Shown piece after piece: positions 1 through 5,085 of a stretch of DNA of 5,085 bases. The notes below the pieces were generated by a model. It ran no database searches, was not told where the DNA came from, and saw only the letters and a list, made by a program, of their open reading frames with translations. The DNA is taken from positions 1 through 5,085 of the forward strand of contig JAUVUO010000112.1 in the NCBI GenBank assembly GCA_030601015.1, read 5' to 3'. Made by a program: the position numbers and the translations under genes. Source of the stretch: Candidatus Omnitrophota bacterium. GTDB lineage: Bacteria > Omnitrophota > Gorgyraeia > Duberdicusellales > 4484-171. The stretch's first letter is position 1. Each line of letters opens with the position of its first letter.

Positions 1-1
1 A

Positions 2-862
2 TTTTCAGCAAAAGCAGGTTGTTTTGTTGGAAGGGGATTAGGTTTAAGTGCTTACTATATGCTTATTCGTCATCGCAATGTTGCGATTGAAAGTTTAACG
101 GTAGCTTTTCCTGAAAAAACATTAAGTCAAAGAAAAAAGATAGCTCGTGAATCTTTTATTTTTTTAGGCCAGGGATTTTTTGATATTTTATATTTTCTCG
201 ATAGGCCAACCGAGGTTAAAAATAATATTCGTGTGAAAGGCGCTGATAATCTTGTGAAAGGTTTGACTAAAAAGAAAGGGGCCATTATTTTAACCGCACA
301 CTTAGGAAATTTTCCTTTGATATCATTAAAATTAGCAAAAATGGGATATACGGTTAATTTGGTGATAAGGCCAATGAGAGAAAAAAACGCGGATAAATGT
401 TTTCATGAGCTTAGGGATAGGGGGGGAGTTAAAACTATTAAGTCATACCCAAGAAGAGAGTGTGTGTCTAATATTTTGAAAGCTTTAAAAAAGAATGAAC
501 TGGTAATCCTTCTTATGGACCAGAATTTTGGAACGGGAGGGGTTTGGGTAAAATTTTTTAATAGATTAGCGGCTACACCGGTAGGCCCTATAGTTCTAGG
601 GTTAAGAACAGGAACAGCTATAATTCCGAGTTATATATATCAGGAGAAGATAGGTTATCATTGTTTGCGAATTTTACCGGAGTTTAAATTAATTAAGACT
701 GAAAATAATGATGAAACAGTATTAATAAACGCGGTAAAAATAACACGTATGATGGAAGAATGGATTAGGAGGCATGTTCATCAATGGACATGGATACATC
801 GTCGTTGGAAGTCAAGGCCGTCTAATAAAATTTTAAATTTAAAATTCAAAGTAGAAAAATAA
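2..862 (+). CDS. LpxL/HtrB-family lysophospholipid (lipid A-type) acyltransferase, 5' end cut off by the window edge
   Basis: The reading frame is open from base 2, so the ATG at 59 is an internal Met (residue 20 of the visible part) and the true start lies left of the window. The 19 residues before it (ending GLGLSAYY) match the family's usual region just ahead of the conserved 'FPE' segment, seen here as VAFPEK. Family members transfer an acyl chain to a lipid A precursor or related lysophospholipid at the cytoplasmic face of the inner membrane. Visible landmarks are the active-site block AHLGNFPL with His100 (codon 299-301), the MDQN motif near residue 173, a KFFNRLAATPVGP segment, and the C-terminal signature QWTWIHRRW near residues 261-269. 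The 286 visible residues fit a protein of about 300 with little missing. The oddity is that the HxxxxE/D catalytic motif reads HLGNFP, with Pro at residue 105 where Glu or Asp is expected. Family membership is firm; the exact acceptor lipid is unknown. Stop TAA is at 860-862, and no clear terminator follows. Confidence 0.9.
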   Translation, partial: FSAKAGCFVGRGLGLSAYYMLIRHRNVAIESLTVAFPEKTLSQRKKIARESFIFLGQGFFDILYFLDRPTEVKNNIRVKGADNLVKGLTKKKGAIILTAHLGNFPLISLKLAKMGYTVNLVIRPMREKNADKCFHELRDRGGVKTIKSYPRRECVSNILKALKKNELVILLMDQNFGTGGVWVKFFNRLAATPVGPIVLGLRTGTAIIPSYIYQEKIGYHCLRILPEFKLIKTENNDETVLINAVKITRMMEEWIRRHVHQWTWIHRRWKSRPSNKILNLKFKVEK

Positions 863-939
863 TATTTTTTTGTGTAGGGATAATTTTATACTAAAACATT
901 ATGGATAATTTTTAAATAGCAAAACAATTTCAAATAATT

Positions 940-990
940 AGCAAATTTTTTAAAAAATACTTTACATATCTAATTAGTGTATGATATACT
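940..990 (+). promoter_or_regulatory. sigma70-type promoter with AT-rich UP-like element, for the coiled-coil/LacI pair
   Basis: A -35 box TTTACA (961-966) is followed after 18 bp by a -10 box TATACT (985-990), which carries an extended -10 TG at 982-983. A perfect 14-bp A/T palindrome of six T then six A (945-958) sits directly upstream of the -35, where an UP element would lie. Transcription would begin near 995-997, giving a leader of about 40 nt before the GTG start at 1036. The motifs are seen directly; promoter activity is inferred, and AT-rich DNA produces such matches by chance more often than balanced DNA does. Confidence 0.65.
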
Positions 991-1024
991 CGAAGTGTTA
1001 TAAAATAATAATTAGTTTAAAAAT

Positions 1025-1034
1025 GGGAGGTGAT
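1025..1034 (+). promoter_or_regulatory. strong Shine-Dalgarno that fixes the start of the coiled-coil gene
   Basis: GGGAGGTGAT is a nearly full complement of the 16S rRNA 3' end. Its GGAGG core (1026-1030) lies 5 nt before the GTG at 1036. An in-frame GTG at 1030 falls inside this site and so cannot be the initiator, which places the start at 1036, two codons later than the longest open frame. Confidence 0.8.
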
Positions 1035-1035
1035 T

Positions 1036-2196
1036 GTGAATACAAAAATAATTCCTGCATTTCTTTTAATCATAGTTTTAGGTACCGGGTTTATAGCTTA
1101 TAAATTCTATACGGAAAAGGGAATAGTAGTGAATGATAATATAGAATTAATTAACAAAAATGAAGTTTTACAAAATGAAAATGATGATTTTCAAAATAAG
1201 TTTATAAATTTACAGAATGAGAAATTCGATTTGGAGAGAAGAGTTGGAGTTATTCAACAGGAACTTGATCTCGCGCAAAACGAAGCAAATTCTTTAAAAA
1301 ATAAATTTAACAATATGACACGTCAGCGAGATGAGTTGGTGCAAAGATTAGAAAGTTCAGCTCCGGTGACACAAGTTATATCTGAATCTCTAAAAAAAGG
1401 GCCGATATCCGCGCAAAGTGATTGGGTTGATTTTGTTGAAAAAAAGGCTTTCGCGGAAGCACGTCTTGGAAATTTAAAAAAGAAATTTTTTCAAATTAAA
1501 ACTAAGTTAACGGAACTAGATACTAAAAACAAAGAACTCAGCATGAGGATATCTCAGTTTTATAGAGAAAAAGAGCAAATAATCGCGGATAAAAAGTTTA
1601 AAGAAAGAGCGTTAAGGGTTATGAGTATGGATTTGGTTAGTGAGAGGGAACAACGGGCTATGGCAGTAAAAGAGGCGGTGGTTTTGCGTAGTGAAAATGT
1701 GGATTTAAAGAGAAGCATAATATTGGCTAATAAAGAAAAGCTTGTGTTAGCGAAAGATCTTAATGCCGCTATTGAAAAGAAAGAAATTATCGAAAATAGA
1801 ATCGCGGATGCTGAAAGTGTTTTAAGACAAAAAACGTTAATTTTTGGAGAGTTGAAAGAACAATTAGAAATGGCAATTTTCGATGAAAAAAAGTCTGAGT
1901 ATACTGAACTGACATCGGTAGAATTACCTCCTATAGTTGTAAAACCTAATCTTCCCGGGTTAAAAGCTATTCAGGGAGAAGTAGTTGCTGTTAATCGTGA
2001 TGAAAATTTTGTTGTTGTAAATATTGGTGAAGATACCGGAGTTCTCCCCGGAGCTGAATTGAAAGTTTTGAGGGGAGATAAAATGATAGCAACTTTAGAA
2101 GTTATTGAATCACGCAAAGAGATATCTGCCGCTGATATTAAACGAGTAATTGGGAATTACGTTATTCAGCAAGGTGATAAAGTAGTAAATAAATAG
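1036..2196 (+). CDS. membrane-anchored coiled-coil protein with C-terminal beta-type domain, function unknown
   Basis: This 386-residue protein starts at GTG 1036, chosen from the Shine-Dalgarno. Residues 5-22 are a hydrophobic stretch (IIPAFLLIIVLGTGFIAY) that acts as a membrane anchor or uncleaved signal; no lipobox Cys is present. Residues about 31-107 and 128-285 are rich in Glu, Lys, Gln and Asn with regular hydrophobic spacing, which indicates two long coiled coils. A Pro/Gly/Ser-containing break (about 108-128) separates them. A Pro-rich linker (about 295-308) leads to a compact C-terminal domain (about 309-384) with alternating beta pattern: GEVVAVN, VVVNIGEDTGVLPG, a central VLRGDK turn and a final IQQGDKVV. 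That pattern resembles the small beta domains at the C termini of FlgT-like and other envelope proteins; this is a resemblance by eye, not a database match. The likely layout is an inner-membrane anchor with the rest outside the cytoplasm. A LacI-family gene follows 24 nt downstream, suggesting co-transcription. No enzyme motif is visible. Confidence 0.85.
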   Translation: MNTKIIPAFLLIIVLGTGFIAYKFYTEKGIVVNDNIELINKNEVLQNENDDFQNKFINLQNEKFDLERRVGVIQQELDLAQNEANSLKNKFNNMTRQRDELVQRLESSAPVTQVISESLKKGPISAQSDWVDFVEKKAFAEARLGNLKKKFFQIKTKLTELDTKNKELSMRISQFYREKEQIIADKKFKERALRVMSMDLVSEREQRAMAVKEAVVLRSENVDLKRSIILANKEKLVLAKDLNAAIEKKEIIENRIADAESVLRQKTLIFGELKEQLEMAIFDEKKSEYTELTSVELPPIVVKPNLPGLKAIQGEVVAVNRDENFVVVNIGEDTGVLPGAELKVLRGDKMIATLEVIESRKEISAADIKRVIGNYVIQQGDKVVNK

Positions 2197-2220
2197 TTTT
2201 TAATTTATTGAGATAAATTT

Positions 2221-3213
2221 GTGCAGTTACCTAGAGTTACAATAAAGGATGTTGCTAAAAAAGCAGGAGTTTCAATAGCTACTGTTTCCCGCTTCATAAA
2301 CAATATAAATTTAAAAGAATCAAATCATATTAAAGTTAATAGTGCGATAAAAGATCTTAAGTTTAAGCCGTCTATCTATGCGCGGCGATTAGCTGGAGGG
2401 AAACTTGATTCGTATGGATTGATAATCCCCGGTTATGAGGGAATATTTTATTCTTTTTATGCTTTAGAGATTATTAGAGAAGTTGCCGCCGCATTAAATA
2501 GGAAGTCTATTGATTTGCATTTACATGTATCATGGATAAAAGATTCGTTTAAGAGTTCGTTAGTAGACGGTGTTATAATTGCTGATATTGTTGATAATGA
2601 AAAGCAATTTAAGAGATTGTTAAGAGAAAAAATCCCATTAGTAGTTTTAAATAGAAAAATTAAAGAAAAAAATATTAGTTATGTTGCTATAGATAATTTT
2701 AAAGGCGCATACGATGCAGTGGAATTTTTGATAAATCATGGCCATACCCGTATAGCTCACTTTGCGGGTGATTTGCGGGTGCAATGTGCTAAAGAAAGAT
2801 TAGACGGTTATAAGTCATCTTTAGAAAAGAATAAAATAAAACTAAAAAGTAGTTATGTTAAAATTACTAATTTTTCTCGGGAAGAAGCTCGAATAAAGCT
2901 GGAAGAATTATTTGCTGAAAAAGTTTGTCCTACCGCTATATTCTGCTGCAGCGATGAAGTTGCCAGAGAAGTTTTAAATTTTGCTGAAGAAAAAGGTATA
3001 GGTATTCCTAAAGATTTAAGTCTTATTGGTTTTGATGATAATCCTCACTGTATTAATGGGAATTTAATGTTAACAACTGTAAGGCAGCCTATAAAAGAAA
3101 TGACAAAGATTGCTGTAGATATACTTAGAGATATTATAAGTGGTAATGAAGTTGTTCGAAAGGTAGTTTTAGAAACTGAAATGGTTATTCGGGATACAGT
3201 AAGTTTTATTTGA
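2221..3213 (+). CDS. LacI/GalR-family transcriptional repressor
   Basis: This complete 330-residue protein has the family's usual length and order. The N-terminal helix-turn-helix is at residues 7-27 (TIKDVAKKAGVSIATVSRF), with a hinge-helix region near 50-60 (PSIYARRLAGG). The sugar-binding-like effector domain follows, with VAIDNFKGA (155-163), NHGHTRIAHFAG (172-183), RLDGY (193-197), a SDE motif at 244-246 where many members have ND, and SLIGFDDNP (267-275) followed by LTTVRQP (284-290). Recognition positions are Ile19, Ala20 and Arg24, more like GalR-type 'VATVSR' than LacI 'YQTVSR'. The start is GTG 2221: an in-frame stop lies at 2209-2211, and the HTH begins 6 residues in. Its ribosome site is weak (GAGAT at about 2210-2214), so translation may depend on the gene upstream. 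Such proteins usually bind a small sugar or nucleotide-like effector and repress nearby genes. No metabolic gene adjoins it here, so effector and targets are unknown. Confidence 0.93.
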   Translation: MQLPRVTIKDVAKKAGVSIATVSRFINNINLKESNHIKVNSAIKDLKFKPSIYARRLAGGKLDSYGLIIPGYEGIFYSFYALEIIREVAAALNRKSIDLHLHVSWIKDSFKSSLVDGVIIADIVDNEKQFKRLLREKIPLVVLNRKIKEKNISYVAIDNFKGAYDAVEFLINHGHTRIAHFAGDLRVQCAKERLDGYKSSLEKNKIKLKSSYVKITNFSREEARIKLEELFAEKVCPTAIFCCSDEVAREVLNFAEEKGIGIPKDLSLIGFDDNPHCINGNLMLTTVRQPIKEMTKIAVDILRDIISGNEVVRKVVLETEMVIRDTVSFI

Positions 3214-3249
3214 ATTTATATCTTTTTGTTTTATTTGTAACTATTTGAG

Positions 3250-3265
3250 CGTCAATATATTGTGT
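3250..3265 (+). promoter_or_regulatory. NrdR box 1 (distal) upstream of nrdJ
   Basis: CGTCAATATATTGTGT agrees with the general NrdR-box pattern acaCwAtATaTwGtgt at 13 of 16 positions, including the whole central CAATATATTG palindrome; only the first three bases differ. NrdR is an ATP-cone repressor that binds paired boxes ahead of ribonucleotide reductase genes. The identification rests on the match, on the second box at the expected spacing, and on nrdJ lying just downstream. Confidence 0.72.
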
Positions 3266-3281
3266 ATAGTAAATAACCCTT

Positions 3282-3297
3282 CTACTATATATAGTAT
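3282..3297 (+). promoter_or_regulatory. NrdR box 2 (proximal) upstream of nrdJ
   Basis: CTACTATATATAGTAT contains a perfect 14-bp palindrome (3283-3296) and fits acaCwAtATaTwGtgt at 13 of 16 positions. Its centre is 32 bp from that of box 1, leaving 16 bp between the boxes. That is the three-helical-turn arrangement known for NrdR operators, which puts both sites on one face of the DNA. It ends 6 bp before the -35 box of the nrdJ promoter, so bound repressor would abut RNA polymerase. Confidence 0.75.
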
Positions 3298-3303
3298 TTT
3301 TTC

Positions 3304-3332
3304 TTGACATTAATAATAAATCGTGATATAAA
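3304..3332 (+). promoter_or_regulatory. near-consensus sigma70 promoter of nrdJ
   Basis: A perfect -35 TTGACA (3304-3309), a 17-bp spacer and a -10 TATAAA (3327-3332) with extended -10 TG at 3324-3325 make this the best promoter in the window. The start site would be near 3338-3339. It gives nrdJ its own transcription unit, separate from the LacI gene, and the paired NrdR boxes lie immediately upstream. Confidence 0.8.
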
Positions 3333-3338
3333 AAAGTA

Positions 3339-3472
3339 ACTCAAAGATACAACTAAAAATAGTATTTTATTCCTCATTAATTAGTTTGAATTTGCCTCAA
3401 AAGGTGCAAGCAAGGATTGGAATCAGAAAGAGTTTTTAAAATTAATTTAAAATTTTAAAGAAAAGGGGGGAT
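3339..3472 (+). other. nrdJ 5' leader with AU-rich hairpin and G-rich ribosome site
   Basis: The predicted promoter leaves about 134 untranslated nt. A small hairpin can form at 3392-3409 (TTGCC against GGTGCAA, with one bulge). A 9-bp all-AU stem pairs 3435-3443 with 3451-3459 just before the ribosome site AGGGGGG (3464-3470). That G run ends 2 nt before ATG 3473, so pairing must use its first part. I looked for a cobalamin riboswitch, plausible for a B12-dependent enzyme, and saw no B12-box sequence. No convincing small ORF is present. Confidence 0.4.
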
Positions 3473-5085
3473 ATGGATAATTCAATGAATTTTTCTACTA
3501 ATGCAATTATTGTTTTAGAAAAACGTTATCTTAAAAAGGATAATTTCGGTCAGGTTATTGAAACTCCTGAAGAAATGTTAAGGAGGGTTGCGAAAGTGAT
3601 CGCAAGTATTGAAAAGAATTATGATGCTGATGATAAAAAGATTAAAGATGTTGAAAAATTATTTTTTGAAATGATGAGAGATTTAGAGTTTATGCCGAAT
3701 TCGCCTACTTTGATGAATGCGGGAAAAGAATTAGGACAACTTTCCGCGTGTTTTGTTGTTCCTATTGATGATTCTATGGCATCGATATTTGATGCTATAA
3801 AATCTACAGCTCTTATTCATAAAACCGGCGGCGGAACCGGTTTTGATTTTTCTCAGCTTAGAGCTAAAAGCAGCGTTGTTAAATCTACAGGGGGAGTAGC
3901 TTCCGGCCCGGTTTCTTTTATGAAAGTTTTTGATTCAGCTACTCAGGCAGTTAAGCAGGGGGGTACTAGACGTGGTGCGAATATGGGGATATTAAGAGTA
4001 GATCATCCGGATATCTTAGAGTTTATTAAGTGTAAAGAGTCAGAGGGAGATATCTCAAATTTTAATATATCAGTGGCTATGACAGATGATTTTATGAATA
4101 AAGTTTTAAATAAACAAAATTATCAGTTATTTGATTCTTATTCCGGTGCAGTTGTAAAAGAATTGAATGCTAGTGAGGTATTTGATATTATTGCAACGAA
4201 TGCACATAATAATGGCGAACCGGGAATTGTTTTTATTGATAAAATGGATAAGGATAACCCGACACCTAATTTAGGTAAAATTGAAAGCACCAATCCCTGC
4301 GGTGAACAGCCTTTGTTAGCCTATGAAAGTTGTAATCTCGGGTCGATTAATTTAGCTAAAATGTTAAAGAAAATTGATGATAAATTTGAAGTTGATTGGC
4401 AAAAGTTAAAAACTATTACACGTGCCGCTACCAGATTTTTAGATAACGTTATAGAAGTTAATAAATTCCCTTTACCACAGATAAGAGAAAATTCTTTAAA
4501 AACACGAAAAATTGGTTTAGGTATTATGGGTTGGTCAACTATGTTAGGGTTTCAGGGGATTCCTTATGATAGTGATGATGCTATAAACCTGGCTAAAAAA
4601 GTAATGGGTTTTATTCAGAAGGTTTCCCATGAGGAGTCAATTTTTTTAGCTAAACAAAGAGGTGTTTTTCCTGCATGGAAAGGTAGTGTATGGGAAAAAA
4701 AGGGAATAAAAGTTCGGAATGCTACCTTAACGACTATTGCTCCAACAGGAACTATAAGTATTATTTCCGGCCCTACATCATCAGGGATAGAACCAAATTA
4801 TTATCTTTCTTATTTTCGTAATGTATTAGATGGCGAAAAATTATTAGAAGTGGATCTTGCTTTTGAATATACAGCTAAGAAAGAAGGGTTTTATTCAAAA
4901 GATTTAATGAAAAGAATAGCTTCTGGAGAAAGTATCCAAAAGATGGATGAGGTTCCTAATAATGTTAAGAGAGTATTTAAGACGGCTATGGATATTTCTC
5001 CTTTCTGGCATATTAAAATGCAAGCTACTTTTCAAGAATTCACAGACAATGCTGTTTCAAAAACCATTAATTTGCATAATAGTGC
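3473..5085 (+). CDS. nrdJ: adenosylcobalamin-dependent (class II) ribonucleoside reductase, 3' end cut off by the window edge
   Basis: Class II reductases make deoxyribonucleotides from ribonucleotides, using adenosylcobalamin to form a thiyl radical, with or without oxygen. The 537 visible residues match the catalytic barrel. LSACFV carries Cys93, and STNPCGEQPL carries Asn274, Cys276 (radical cysteine) and Glu278. ESCNLGS carries Cys287, exactly 11 residues after Cys276 as in Thermotoga NrdJ (C322/C333). Cys93 and Cys287 would be the redox pair. TGGGTGFDFSQLR (118-130), the GGTRRGANMG segment (163-172, substrate-specificity loop region) and APTGTIS (423-429) are also canonical. The protein goes almost directly into the barrel domain, so no N-terminal ATP-cone is visible. 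The missing part should hold the last barrel strand and the C-terminal cysteines that reload the enzyme. ATG 3473 is chosen for its adjacent G-rich ribosome site; ATG 3485 is the alternative, but 14 nt from the G run. The gene stands alone behind its own promoter and NrdR boxes. Confidence 0.97.
   Translation, partial: MDNSMNFSTNAIIVLEKRYLKKDNFGQVIETPEEMLRRVAKVIASIEKNYDADDKKIKDVEKLFFEMMRDLEFMPNSPTLMNAGKELGQLSACFVVPIDDSMASIFDAIKSTALIHKTGGGTGFDFSQLRAKSSVVKSTGGVASGPVSFMKVFDSATQAVKQGGTRRGANMGILRVDHPDILEFIKCKESEGDISNFNISVAMTDDFMNKVLNKQNYQLFDSYSGAVVKELNASEVFDIIATNAHNNGEPGIVFIDKMDKDNPTPNLGKIESTNPCGEQPLLAYESCNLGSINLAKMLKKIDDKFEVDWQKLKTITRAATRFLDNVIEVNKFPLPQIRENSLKTRKIGLGIMGWSTMLGFQGIPYDSDDAINLAKKVMGFIQKVSHEESIFLAKQRGVFPAWKGSVWEKKGIKVRNATLTTIAPTGTISIISGPTSSGIEPNYYLSYFRNVLDGEKLLEVDLAFEYTAKKEGFYSKDLMKRIASGESIQKMDEVPNNVKRVFKTAMDISPFWHIKMQATFQEFTDNAVSKTINLHNS

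Noticed and set aside
59..61. ATG at 59 as the start of the acyltransferase
   Set aside because: The frame is open to the window edge, the 19 upstream residues fit the family's conserved N-terminal part, and there is no Shine-Dalgarno before 59.
878..912. Direct repeat GGATAATTTT at 878-887 and 903-912
   Set aside because: This is a single pair of AT-rich 10-mers with no third copy, no symmetry and no flanking gene pattern, and is likely chance in this composition.
3245..3255. TTGAGCGTCAA as a possible LacI-type operator downstream of the repressor gene
   Set aside because: The symmetry is limited to TTGA-N3-TCAA and lacks the CG-centred even-length palindrome typical of LacI/GalR operators. 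It overlaps NrdR box 1, which is the better-supported reading.
3283..3302. Palindrome TACTATATATAGTA followed by six T, possible intrinsic terminator for the LacI gene
   Set aside because: The stem would be almost entirely A-U and only about 5 bp with a 4-nt loop, too weak for a good terminator. The NrdR-box pattern, its partner 32 bp away and the adjacent nrdJ promoter explain it better.
3386..3439. Possible 17-codon small ORF starting at TTG in the nrdJ leader
   Set aside because: It has a rare start codon, no Shine-Dalgarno ahead of it and no recognisable peptide, and it is short enough to arise by chance.
3339..3472. Cobalamin riboswitch before a B12-dependent enzyme
   Set aside because: No B12-box-like sequence or multi-helix G/C-containing core is visible. 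The leader is mostly A/T, and class II reductases are not normally controlled this way.

Overview
The window is an AT-rich (about one third G+C by eye) bacterial chromosomal segment. All recognisable genes lie on the + strand. It holds two partial genes at the edges and two complete genes in the middle. A lipid A-type acyltransferase implies a Gram-negative, LPS-making cell. A membrane-anchored coiled-coil protein and a B12-dependent ribonucleotide reductase also fit an uncultivated lineage such as Omnitrophota. That placement is a guess from gene style and composition; there is no rRNA or other marker gene to confirm it.

Layout: (1) 2-862, the C-terminal 286 residues of an LpxL/HtrB-family acyltransferase, reading in from the left edge. 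(2) 863-1035, an AT-rich spacer with a good sigma70-type promoter (961-990) and a strong Shine-Dalgarno. (3) 1036-2196, a 386-residue protein with an N-terminal membrane segment, a long coiled coil and a small C-terminal beta-type domain. (4) 2221-3213, a complete LacI/GalR-family repressor 24 nt downstream, probably on the same transcript. (5) 3214-3472, a regulatory region with two NrdR-box-like palindromes 32 bp apart centre to centre, a near-consensus extended -10 promoter and a leader of about 134 nt. (6) 3473 to the right edge, the first 537 codons of an adenosylcobalamin-dependent (class II) ribonucleotide reductase, nrdJ, with the catalytic cysteines in place.

The genes fall into three transcription units. 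The acyltransferase belongs to an envelope-lipid unit that starts outside the window. The coiled-coil and LacI genes form an apparent two-gene operon of unknown purpose, with no sugar-catabolism gene beside it. nrdJ has its own promoter and apparently its own NrdR-type control. I found no mobile element, CRISPR array, tRNA, rRNA or convincing intrinsic terminator, and no clear new multi-gene system. The best points for a second look are the NrdR tandem operator, the acyltransferase whose expected catalytic acidic residue is replaced by proline, and the uncharacterised coiled-coil/LacI pair.
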